From Paludibacteraceae bacterium (GTDB lineage Bacteria > Bacteroidota > Bacteroidia > Bacteroidales > Paludibacteraceae), in assembly GCA_017503075.1 (NCBI GenBank), contig JAFVTU010000004.1, forward strand, positions 1 through 39,743: a stretch of DNA of 39,743 bases. The letters are read 5' to 3'. The position numbers and the translations under genes are program-made. The first letter of the stretch is position 1; each line of letters starts with the position of its first letter. The notes below the pieces were generated by a model. The model had not been told where the DNA came from. It did no database searches and worked only from the letters and a program-made list of their open reading frames with translations. Positions 32,646 through 38,940 of this stretch are shown here, piece by piece.

Positions 32646-32729
32646 GTCCACTCAACAGAAAAATGCATTTTTTTTGCGGAAAAGTGCATTTTTTTTGACA
32701 AACTGACAAGTTTTAGCAGTTTGATGTTG

Positions 32730-32737
32730 TAATTTTG
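32730..32737 (+). promoter_or_regulatory. Outer promoter -7 box upstream of methyltransferase
   Basis: TAATTTTG in the context ATGTTGTAATTTTGCAGCCG. The same context recurs with TACCTTTG at 32901-32908. No good -33 TTG lies 20 nt upstream, so it is a weaker promoter or a relic of duplication. Confidence 0.45.
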
Positions 32738-32877
32738 CAGCCGATTTCAAAAAAACTGCATGTTAAACGACTAAAAACAAAAATTATGGCTACTGCACAA
32801 ATGCTACAAATTCCATTTCCAGAGTTTACAACTATTGCACCTACAAAATCGGAACAATCAGAAATTAGTAAAAATCC

Positions 32878-32908
32878 TTGCATATCTGCAAAAAATGTTG
32901 TACCTTTG
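32878..32908 (+). promoter_or_regulatory. Inner promoter of the cytosine methyltransferase gene
   Basis: TTG (32878-32880), spacer CATATCTGCAAAAAATGTTG (20 nt), then TACCTTTG (32901-32908). It lies inside the longest possible methyltransferase frame and shows that the functional start is probably the ATG at 32936. Confidence 0.8.
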
Positions 32909-32935
32909 CAGCCGATTAATTGTAGCACGATATTT

Positions 32936-34078
32936 ATGCCTAATTCCACCAATAATATTTCTACCGTCATACTACCTAAAAATAGCAGTATGATTGCGTC
33001 TATTTTAAATTCTTCCCAACAAAGCCATCAAGCATTACCACATACTCTCCCAAGGACAATTCGTGTAGTGGATTTATTTGCAGGTGTAGGGGGGATACGA
33101 CTTGGATTTGCCCAAGCAGCAAAAGAAATTGGCATAACTACCGATTGTGTATTCTCGTGTGAAATTGATGATTGGGCTTGTAAAACATATCGTAAGAATT
33201 TCCCCAACGATACACATGATCCCAAATGTGACATCACTGCTGTTGATGCAAAAGCAATACCCGATTTTGATGTTCTTCTGGCTGGTTTTCCTTGTCAAGC
33301 ATTTTCTATCGCAGGCAAAAGAGGCGGTTTTGAAGATACACGAGGCACATTGTTTTTTGATGTCGCTCGCATAATAAAAGAGAAGCAGCCTAAAGTATTC
33401 TTATTAGAAAATGTAAAAGGATTGACCAATCACCGTAGTGGAAAAACACTGCAAGTTATTCTTAACACTCTCCGTGAAGATTTAGGATATACTGTTTTTT
33501 ATAAAGTTCTCAATGCAAAAGAATATGGCGTTGCGCAACTTCGTGAAAGAATATATATAGTTGGTTTTAAGACTGGTGGAAAAGGTTTTGAATATCCGTT
33601 ACCATTACCACAAGAGGAACGCAAAGTGATTAGGGATATTATAGAAGAAAAACCTGTAGATGCGCGATATTATTTATCAACCTCATATCTTGCAGCATTA
33701 AAAGCACATAAAGCTCGTCATCAAGCATTAGGGCATGGATTTGGTTATGAGGTTCGTGATCTTGATGAAGTGGCTGGTACGATTGTCTGTGGAGGAATGG
33801 GTAAAGAGCGAAACCTAATAGTAGATACACGCCAAACAGATTTTACAGTCAGAACGCACATCAAAGGAGAATACAACAAAGAAGGTCTAAGAAAAATGAC
33901 CCCATTAGAGTGGGAGCGTTTACAAGGTTTTCCAGACAATTGGACTGCTGGAATAGCAGATGTTCATAGATACAAGCAAATGGGGAACTCTGTTGCTGTA
34001 CCTGTTATTAAAGCAGTATCAAAACATATTATTGTGGAAATGTTAAACTCTATGTACATCAACGAAGAATATTCGTAA
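32936..34078 (+). CDS. DNA cytosine-5 methyltransferase, HpaII-like (predicted CCGG)
   Basis: From 32936 it encodes 380 residues. The full set of C5-methyltransferase motifs is present: I (VVDLFAGVGGIRLGF), IV (AGFPCQAFSIAGKRGGFEDT with the PCQ cysteine), VI (LLENVKGL), VIII (QLRERIYIVGF) and X (KQMGNSVAVPVI). The target-recognition segment (ARYYLSTSYLAALKAHKARH, then GHGFGYEV) and IVCGGMGKERNLIVD closely follow M.HpaII as I remember it, so CCGG is the predicted site. The frame stays open upstream to ATGs at 32786 and 32735, but a good promoter lies inside that extension, whose translation looks non-conserved. It pairs with the nuclease gene downstream. Confidence 0.93.
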   Translation: MPNSTNNISTVILPKNSSMIASILNSSQQSHQALPHTLPRTIRVVDLFAGVGGIRLGFAQAAKEIGITTDCVFSCEIDDWACKTYRKNFPNDTHDPKCDITAVDAKAIPDFDVLLAGFPCQAFSIAGKRGGFEDTRGTLFFDVARIIKEKQPKVFLLENVKGLTNHRSGKTLQVILNTLREDLGYTVFYKVLNAKEYGVAQLRERIYIVGFKTGGKGFEYPLPLPQEERKVIRDIIEEKPVDARYYLSTSYLAALKAHKARHQALGHGFGYEVRDLDEVAGTIVCGGMGKERNLIVDTRQTDFTVRTHIKGEYNKEGLRKMTPLEWERLQGFPDNWTAGIADVHRYKQMGNSVAVPVIKAVSKHIIVEMLNSMYINEEYS

Positions 34079-34085
34079 CTGAATA

Positions 34086-34247
34086 TAGAGTAGCAAAGAA
34101 TAAATATACCAAGCAAAAGGCATATATCAGCGAGAACTAAGTCGGCAAAATTTAGATGGCGAAGGATATATGCACCGCTAATCCATGCTGAACATGGGTG
34201 AGTGGAGTATCGTCATCACGTTTGCCGACTGCTGTTCTCTTACTCTA
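34086..34247 (+). ncRNA. Candidate structured RNA or small mobile element between M and R genes
   Basis: In this non-coding gap, nested complementary segments occur: TAGAGTA (34086) with TACTCTA (34241), GAGAAC (34132) with GTTCTC (34234), and GTCGGCAAA (34141) with TTTGCCGAC (34221). A local stem CCATG/CATGG (34183-34197) sits inside. GCATATATC (34120) with GATATATGC (34165) crosses the last two of these stems, which would be a pseudoknot. Alternatively the outer repeats are ends of a small inverted-repeat element. No promoter box was identified. Confidence 0.4.
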
Positions 34248-34281
34248 CTCGCCTATGTTTTTGCTAAAAACAAACTAAGTT

Positions 34282-35055
34282 ATGGCAAAAAATGTAGGTG
34301 AATACGATGAAATGCGTATCAAGTTGTGTCTTATTGAACTAAGAGATGCAGAACAACCAATCGTTATTGATGGTCAGGAATTGCACATTCAATCTGTTAA
34401 AATGGGAGAAGAATTTTCTTCTCTGCCAATAGGAACCGATCTTACTGCAATGAGCGATGCTGCAATCGAGAAACTAGCAAAGTCTGTAGGAGCCTCAAAA
34501 GCCCCAACGGGAGCAAAAGCAGATGTATATATCAATGATGTTGGTTATTCTGTTAAATCACATCGTTCTGCTCCTCCTGCACTTGTAAATCATACACCAC
34601 GATGGGGATGGAAGCGTATATGTGACTCTTTACAGGTAGATATTACTCCCTTGGATGAAATAGTCGCAGAATATTTCCGTCTTCGTAGTGCAGGAGAAAT
34701 CGGTGAAGATGTGGGTAATGACAATTCTTTATCTCCTTTCTTAAATCACAAAGAGTACCTACGCCCTATTCTCAATTATTTTTTATTTTCTGGAAGTGGT
34801 GTAGGTGATTCAAGGTACCCAGCAAATTATGTTTTAGATTGTGCAGATCCGTATGATATAAACACATGGAAACTTTATGACCACACAAATTATTTGGATT
34901 TAGTTTGGGATAGACTTGTGTTTAGTATGAGAAATAAGGGATTCAACCCAAGATATACCCGCCCCAATGACTTATGGAAGAATGCTGCCTGCTCACTATG
35001 GGCGCATCGTTTTGATGGTAGCATAAAAGGTTCACTTCATGTGAGAGCTAAATAA
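34282..35055 (+). CDS. Type II restriction endonuclease, probable HpaII-type partner
   Basis: This 257-residue protein lies downstream of an M.HpaII-like methyltransferase on the same strand, the expected place for the cognate nuclease. TGAKADVYINDVGYSVKSHR (residues 76-95) looks like a PD-(D/E)xK-type core: D81, then a strand ending in SVKS with K92. The rest (LDEIVAEYFRLRSAGEIGED, YDHTNYLDLVWDRLVFSMRN) is compatible with the HpaII endonuclease family, which I recall only partly. It would cut unmethylated sites. It is shorter than R.HpaII (about 358 residues), so N-terminal parts may be missing or the family may differ. Confidence 0.7.
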   Translation: MAKNVGEYDEMRIKLCLIELRDAEQPIVIDGQELHIQSVKMGEEFSSLPIGTDLTAMSDAAIEKLAKSVGASKAPTGAKADVYINDVGYSVKSHRSAPPALVNHTPRWGWKRICDSLQVDITPLDEIVAEYFRLRSAGEIGEDVGNDNSLSPFLNHKEYLRPILNYFLFSGSGVGDSRYPANYVLDCADPYDINTWKLYDHTNYLDLVWDRLVFSMRNKGFNPRYTRPNDLWKNAACSLWAHRFDGSIKGSLHVRAK

Positions 35056-35094
35056 TCCCCCCTCAATCCACTTTATTCTACTTTATTCCTGCTC

Positions 35095-35128
35095 AAACCC
35101 ACACAAGCCCACAACGCTGTGTGGGTTT
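35095..35128 (+). terminator. Hairpin terminator after nuclease gene
   Basis: AAACCCACACA (35095-35105) pairs with TGTGTGGGTTT (35118-35128), followed by TGTTGT. A TATCTTTG box (35133-35140) follows at once and may be a weak promoter. Confidence 0.75.
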
Positions 35129-35140
35129 GTTGTATCTTTG

Positions 35141-35433
35141 CACTCGATTTCAATGCGCAACGAAATTAACCCCAGTTATTAACCATTAAAACTAACCCTT
35201 AACCCCCTCCCGCGGCATGGAGGATAGCGAACTCGAGTATTTAATAATTTTTTGTTTTGCTCTCAAATGCAGCAACTGCATTCATTAGAGCAAAAACAAA
35301 AAGACATCCTTGATTTTTATTTATTTTTGTAGCGAAGCGTATTTTTGTTTCAAAAAAAATAATTGTCAATAATTGACGACTTGATTGACGCTAATTGTCT
35401 TAAAAAAATACACTCTGTTCGATTGCCGACGAT
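35141..35433. other. Non-coding stretch with large hairpin and ATTGAC repeats
   Basis: It holds no convincing gene. A long hairpin spans 35249-35302: TTTTGTTTTGCTCT pairs with AGAGCAAAAACAAAA (one bulge), and inside it AATGCAG-CAA-CTGCATT. Next comes GTCAAT-A-ATTGAC (near 35365) and two further ATTGAC/ATTGTC words before the gene at 35434. The left part (TTAACCCCCTCC, then a CATGGAGGATAGC segment) recurs in variant form at 35797-35825 before the next gene, so both genes have related leaders. Confidence 0.6.
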
Positions 35434-35745
35434 ATGGCTATTATCAAAAATTCCACTCCTTTTGATTCGATTCAAAAGAAGTTCTCAGGTTCGGATGAGA
35501 TTCATTTCCGTAACCGCAAGAAAGACAATGCCACCATTGGTGTGCGTGTGAAGAACCCTTATGACGGTGGCAACAGTGAAGCGCAGCAGGCAGTGCGCAA
35601 TGCTTTCAAGGCAGCACAAGCGCAGGCGACAACCATTCTCGCCGACCCAGAGCAACGAGCTACCTACGAGGCGAAATTCAAAGCGCAAAAGAAGTACATC
35701 ACACTGCGTGGGTATGTGGTGGCGCAAGTATTCGCGAAGCAGTAA
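35434..35745 (+). CDS. Cassette protein with beta N-terminus and helical C-terminus (103 aa)
   Basis: The product (MAIIKNSTPFDSIQKKFSGS, DEIHFRNRKKDNATIGVRVK, then ILADPEQRATYEAKFKAQKK and YITLRGYVVAQVFAKQ) is basic and soluble. It resembles small proteins I have seen next to VapE-type cassettes in Bacteroidales, function unknown; a structural or nucleic-acid-binding role is possible. The stop codon TAA sits in the loop of a GCGAAGC/GCTTCGC hairpin (35734-35752), one of the variable hairpins of this region. Its leader shares words with that of the next gene. Confidence 0.75.
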   Translation: MAIIKNSTPFDSIQKKFSGSDEIHFRNRKKDNATIGVRVKNPYDGGNSEAQQAVRNAFKAAQAQATTILADPEQRATYEAKFKAQKKYITLRGYVVAQVFAKQ

Positions 35746-35828
35746 GCTTCGCTAGTGGAAAAAGAAAACATTAAACCTATTAAACATTAACCCCTTAACC
35801 CCCTCCAACGGCATAGAGGGTAGCAAGC

Positions 35829-35944
35829 TTGGTATAGGATGGTATAGAGTGGTATAGGATGGTATTCCTAGTATTACAACCCTACACAACACTACACAGC
35901 GCGCAGCGCTACTATACAACCCTATACATTCGGCAAAAGCCGAA
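35829..35944. repeat. GGTATAGGAT/CCTACACAAC repeat with two hairpins
   Basis: GGTATAGGAT words (35831-35860) lead into the core TGGTATTCCTAGTATTACAA (35860-35879, inverse of that at 18268-18286). CCTACACAAC words follow, then hairpins AGCGC-GCA-GCGCT (35898-35910) and TTCGGC-AAAA-GCCGAA (35929-35944). Confidence 0.7.
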
Positions 35945-35963
35945 GCTTGATTGCCGAACACGA

Positions 35964-36290
35964 ATGGCTGGAAGTATTTTTTACTTAGCGCCCGTGGATA
36001 ATGCATCGGGCAAGATTTTCGGAAAGAAACAGAAGTTTGTAGCAGTGCGCCGCAAACAAGGTAAACGCCAACGCGGGTGCGCTGTGATGGGCGAACGAAC
36101 CACTCCATACGGAGCTAACGAGATCGCTTGGCAAGAGAAATTTGCACAAATCTGTGCTGCTGCTCGTGCACGCATGATAGATCCTAATCATGTGGCACAA
36201 GACCAAGCGGATTTTGCTGCACAAAGCAAGTACAAGACCTTCTATCAGTATGTTTGGAACTTGATGCGTGCGGAGATTGAAGGTGAGTAA
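35964..36290 (+). CDS. Cassette protein of unknown function (108 aa)
   Basis: The ATG at 35964 (MAGSIFYLAPVDNASGKIFG) is preferred to the frame start at 35859, since the upstream portion is translated repeat DNA. The protein is basic in the middle (KKQKFVAVRRKQGKRQRG) and helical at the end (YKTFYQYVWNLMRAEIEGE). It shares the layout of the 32160 and 35434 proteins (strand-rich start, Thr-Pro turn, helices) and may be a distant paralogue. No motif is recognised. The CCGAAGC-AA-GCTTCGG hairpin begins right after the stop. Confidence 0.65.
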   Translation: MAGSIFYLAPVDNASGKIFGKKQKFVAVRRKQGKRQRGCAVMGERTTPYGANEIAWQEKFAQICAAARARMIDPNHVAQDQADFAAQSKYKTFYQYVWNLMRAEIEGE

Positions 36291-36503
36291 CCGAAGCAAG
36301 CTTCGGAAGTTGAAAGAGTTTTAAGAGTTTTAGTCGCAGCACAGCTGCTGTTCTAAAGGTATGAAAAAGATTCAACTAATGACCGCTATCGTAATGTGCA
36401 GTTTTGTCCTCGCGTTCGGCAATTGAGGCGCACAGAACTCGCTAAGCGAGTTGAAAGCGCCCAATGCCTCCGCTCTCCCCACGAAGTCACGCACTTCGTG
36501 GGG
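36291..36503. repeat. Cluster of hairpins with GTTGAAAG and TGTTCTAA words
   Basis: Hairpins are at 36291-36306 (CCGAAGC-AA-GCTTCGG, then GTTGAAAG), 36336-36348 (GCAGC-ACA-GCTGC, then TGTTCTAA), 36436-36452 (AACTCGC-TAA-GCGAGTT, then GAAAG) and 36477-36503 (an 11-bp stem with a CACGC loop). Stems differ, but words after them recur. Confidence 0.75.
36361..36426 (+). CDS. Very short hydrophobic peptide (21 aa), possibly a relic
   Basis: ATG at 36361 encodes MKKIQLMTAIVMCSFVLAFG then N and TGA. The first residues parallel those of the next gene (MKKVQLILSISLCGFG). It may be a truncated duplicate of that gene, or a small membrane peptide like those known beside VapE/amidase cassettes. Expression is not shown. 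Confidence 0.4.
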   Translation: MKKIQLMTAIVMCSFVLAFGN

Positions 36504-36531
36504 ACCCCGTGAGGAAATAAATGTAAATGAT

Positions 36532-36717
36532 ATGAAAAAAGTTCAATTGATTTTATCAATAAGTCTGTGCGGGTTTGGAGTCTTGCTATTAGTAGCAGGT
36601 TTTGTGACACCACCTGTGGGAGAGATTCACCACTCGCTGTTGATAGCATTTGGAGAGATATTGACATTCTCGGGTTCGCTCATCGGCATTGACTATAAGT
36701 ATCGCTATAAGGAATAA
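36532..36717 (+). CDS. Small two-helix membrane protein (61 aa)
   Basis: The product (MKKVQLILSISLCGFGVLLL, VAGFVTPPVGEIHHSLLIAF, then GEILTFSGSLIGIDYKYRYK) has two hydrophobic helices joined by a PPVGEIH turn. I recall similar small membrane proteins next to lysis-like genes in Bacteroidales cassettes. It may be holin-like; this is inference. A hairpin terminator follows. Confidence 0.8.
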   Translation: MKKVQLILSISLCGFGVLLLVAGFVTPPVGEIHHSLLIAFGEILTFSGSLIGIDYKYRYKE

Positions 36718-36721
36718 AACA

Positions 36722-36747
36722 ACAAAGGCAGACAAAACTGCCTTTGT
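36722..36747. terminator. Bidirectional terminator
   Basis: ACAAAGGCAG (36722-36731), loop ACAAAA, CTGCCTTTGT (36738-36747), located between convergent genes ending at 36717 and 36782. Confidence 0.82.
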
Positions 36748-36781
36748 GAAAAACACCAAAATCAAGTGAACTTTGAATGAC

Positions 36782-37813
36782 TTATTCTACGACCTGACCC
36801 ACTGTGTTATACAGAGTTCCCTCATGCAATATATACATCTGACCATTGCGGATAAGCTTTTGCGCAGGATTAGATGGATTGACAAATACCTCTGGTACGG
36901 CAGCAGTGGTGATGGTACGGATCTCTTTGAAATCTTCCCACCAGATGGTATTGCTATAGGTGCCAATATATTCCGCAGGGACATAAAGGGTTGCAGCAGC
37001 AGGATTTATACCGCAACTTGTTGCTGCAGGTGGTGTAGGCATATAAGCGGTTACTTCTCGGATTTTTGGGCAATAATAGAACGCCTCCTCTCCAATACTC
37101 GTTAGATTTTTTCCGAGAGTGACAGAAGTCAAACTAGAGCAATAAGCAAACGCACTTCCTCCAATACTCGTTACGCTGTTAGGGATTGTCACAGAAGTCA
37201 AACTAGAGCACCAAGAGAACGCCCAACCTCCAATCTCTGTCACGCTATTAGGGATAGTGATGGAAGTCAAACCAGAGCAACTAGAGAACGCCCAATATCC
37301 AATACTCGTTACGCTGTTAGGGATGGTGATGGATGTCAAACCATGGCAATATTCGAACGCACCATTTCCAATACTCGTTACGCTGTTAGGGATAGTGACA
37401 GAAGTCAAACTAGAGCACCAAGAGAACGCCTCCTGTCCAATAGTCGTTACGCTGTTAGGGATAGTGACAGAAGTCAAACTAAAGCAATACTCGAACGCAT
37501 ATCGTCCAATACTCGTTACGCTATTAGGGATAGTAATGGAAGTCAAACTAGAGCAACCATCGAACGCATTATCTCCAATACTCGTTAAACCATCAGGGAG
37601 GGTGACATACTTGATGTAGATTTTGTAATCAGACCATGGTACTGATGAGGAAGAAGTTTTCATCCATCCCGTACCAGCGATAACCAAGGTGCTGTCTTTG
37701 GTGTTGAGAGTCCAGGTGAGGTTATCACCGCAGGTGCCATCGACAACGGCTGCATAAGCAGAGAAAGTGCATGCGCTCAATAGCGCAAAGAAGAAAGTAA
37801 AAAGGCGTTTCAT
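36782..37813 (-). CDS. Secreted BspA-type LRR protein with NGQ tail
   Basis: This 343-residue protein has a signal peptide ([20 protein letters not shown]), a short beta domain ([20 protein letters not shown]) and about eight LRR_5 repeats ([20 protein letters not shown]). The C-terminus [20 protein letters not shown] then VGQVVE is shared with the genes at 1-1254 and 1390-2790. It is the only minus-strand gene inside the cassette and may be a cargo gene. Its repeats are very close at DNA level to those of the TIR-LRR gene at 16862, in opposite orientation. Its 5' leader of over 100 nt contains two variable hairpins. Confidence 0.9.
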   Translation of the reverse strand: MKRLFTFFFALLSACTFSAYAAVVDGTCGDNLTWTLNTKDSTLVIAGTGWMKTSSSSVPWSDYKIYIKYVTLPDGLTSIGDNAFDGCSSLTSITIPNSVTSIGRYAFEYCFSLTSVTIPNSVTTIGQEAFSWCSSLTSVTIPNSVTSIGNGAFEYCHGLTSITIPNSVTSIGYWAFSSCSGLTSITIPNSVTEIGGWAFSWCSSLTSVTIPNSVTSIGGSAFAYCSSLTSVTLGKNLTSIGEEAFYYCPKIREVTAYMPTPPAATSCGINPAAATLYVPAEYIGTYSNTIWWEDFKEIRTITTAAVPEVFVNPSNPAQKLIRNGQMYILHEGTLYNTVGQVVE

Positions 37814-37843
37814 GTTGTATGATGTTTTGAGTTGTTATTCGTT

Positions 37844-37910
37844 CTAATCGCCCTAAAGGGCTGTTCTAAAGTTCTAACCGTTCTAAGCGCACCTGCGGTG
37901 CTGTTCTAAT
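37844..37910. repeat. TTCTAA words with two hairpins in LRR gene leader
   Basis: The word GTTCTAA or CGTTCTAA occurs six times in this span. Hairpins GCCC-TAAA-GGGC (37850-37861) and GCACC-TGC-GGTGC (37889-37901) are each followed directly by TGTTCTAA. The block lies between the minus-strand promoter (37932) and the LRR start codon. Confidence 0.75.
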
Positions 37911-37931
37911 GTTTGTTAAACCTTTGCGCTG

Positions 37932-37962
37932 CAAAGGTACAGAAAATAAATCAAACAAGCAA
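37932..37962 (-). promoter_or_regulatory. Promoter of the minus-strand LRR gene
   Basis: On the minus strand TTG (37960-37962), a 20-nt spacer, and TACCTTTG (37932-37939). The predicted transcript has a leader of about 110 nt. Confidence 0.83.
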
Positions 37963-37997
37963 ATATTTGTTGTTAAATCCTATATAATTTTATTTTT

Positions 37998-38492
37998 ATG
38001 CTAATCAAGTTAATCCGCAATAAGCCTTCGGGCAAAGCCATCTTTGGTCGACTGTTGGTCGACTGTGAAAATGTTTCAGGGTTTCAAAGTTTCAAATTAC
38101 AAATGGATACCCTTGAGCATACCGACTACGCCATCCCTGCGGGATTCTATCGCGTCAGACTGACACAATCACCACGATTCAAAGAGATACTTCCACTCCT
38201 AGACGGAGTGATGGGATTTCGAAAATCAAACGCAGAATATAGAACGCGCTCTGGCATCCGCATACACGCAGGCAGTACCATTGACCACACAGAAGGGTGT
38301 ATCCTTGTCGGTTCCGCCGATTTACCCAATAAGCGGTTGTTATCTTCTCGCAAAGCACTAAATCAGCTGCGTGAGTATTTGTTGAACTATCAAAAACAAA
38401 ACCCCAATGAAGAAATTTATATTGAAATCAGCGAGCCCGATGCTTATCCTATGTATGATATTCCTTGCCCTCCCGAGCTGCAAAAGCCATGA
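37998..38492 (+). CDS. DUF5675 family protein
   Basis: This 164-residue protein shows the DUF5675 pattern: LIRNKPSGKAIFGRLLVD at the start, IPAGFYRVRLTQSPRFKEIL, PLLDGVMGF, then RSGIRIHAGSTIDHTEGCIL with the RIHxGN-like and EGCI motif near residues 90-105. The family is common in phage lysis regions and bacterial cassettes; its activity is unclear. Residues 24-35 (NVSGFQSFKLQM) appear to be an insertion encoded by GTTTCAAAGTTTCAAA-type words (38068-38100), as I recall the family going directly from VDGE to DTLE. Its 3' end overlaps the spanin-like gene by 86 nt. Confidence 0.82.
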   Translation: MLIKLIRNKPSGKAIFGRLLVDCENVSGFQSFKLQMDTLEHTDYAIPAGFYRVRLTQSPRFKEILPLLDGVMGFRKSNAEYRTRSGIRIHAGSTIDHTEGCILVGSADLPNKRLLSSRKALNQLREYLLNYQKQNPNEEIYIEISEPDAYPMYDIPCPPELQKP

Positions 38493-38814
38493 GGCGGTGG
38501 TGCAAAGTAGTTCGGCAGTTGTTCAGAATGGTTCAACAGTTGTTTTTAGAACTGACACCGTTGTGGTGCACGACAGCGTGTTTGTAAGTGAGCGGCAGCG
38601 AGGTGACACTGTGTATCTAACACATGTAGAATGGCGTGACCGCTGGCGCACGCGCGTGGAACGCGATACGGTGGTGGATGTGCGGGTGGAGAAAGAAGTG
38701 GTACAACTACCGCCAGAGCGGTATGTGCCGAAGTTCTATCGGTGGTGCACGGGATTGCTGTTGGCAATCCTCGTGCTGGCAATAGGATGCCTCGCGCTGA
38801 AGCGCTGGCTATAG
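38407..38814 (+). CDS. Spanin/Rz-like lipoprotein with C-terminal membrane helix
   Basis: This 135-residue protein has a lipoprotein signal (LCMIFLALPSC), a beta/coiled middle rich in Val, Asp and Arg (RTDTVVVHDSVFVSERQRGD) and a C-terminal helix (WCTGLLLAILVLAIGCLALK). It overlaps the DUF5675 gene by 86 nt in another frame, an arrangement common in phage lysis gene pairs. It could link inner and outer membranes as a spanin does; this is inference. Residues 34-47 (SSSAVVQNGSTVVF) are encoded by GGTTCAA-type words like those in the VapE gene. Confidence 0.7.
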   Translation: MKKFILKSASPMLILCMIFLALPSCKSHEAVVQSSSAVVQNGSTVVFRTDTVVVHDSVFVSERQRGDTVYLTHVEWRDRWRTRVERDTVVDVRVEKEVVQLPPERYVPKFYRWCTGLLLAILVLAIGCLALKRWL

Positions 38815-38816
38815 GT

Positions 38817-38940
38817 ATTGGGTATCGGACGCTCGCATGGCGAGCTATAGGACGCCTCTGCGAGGCTATAGGACGCGCCAAAGGCGCTATGGGCTATAAC
38901 CTCTTGCCTATAACCTATAATCTCTAACCTATAACCTCCT
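38817..38940. repeat. Hairpin array spaced by TATAGGAC, then CTATAACCT repeats
   Basis: Three hairpins with 3-nt loops, GCTCGC-ATG-GCGAGC (38831-38845), GCCTC-TGC-GAGGC (38854-38866) and GCGCC-AAA-GGCGC (38875-38887), are separated by the constant word TATAGGAC. CTATAACCT words follow to about 38936. Confidence 0.8.

Noticed and set aside
34086-34247. Retron or tmRNA
   Set aside because: No reverse transcriptase is nearby and no tRNA-like ends or tag frame are visible; only the pairing pattern remains.
35859-35963. N-terminal 35 codons upstream of the cassette protein at 35964
   Set aside because: They translate the CCTACACAAC and hairpin repeats and look unlike a protein N-terminus.
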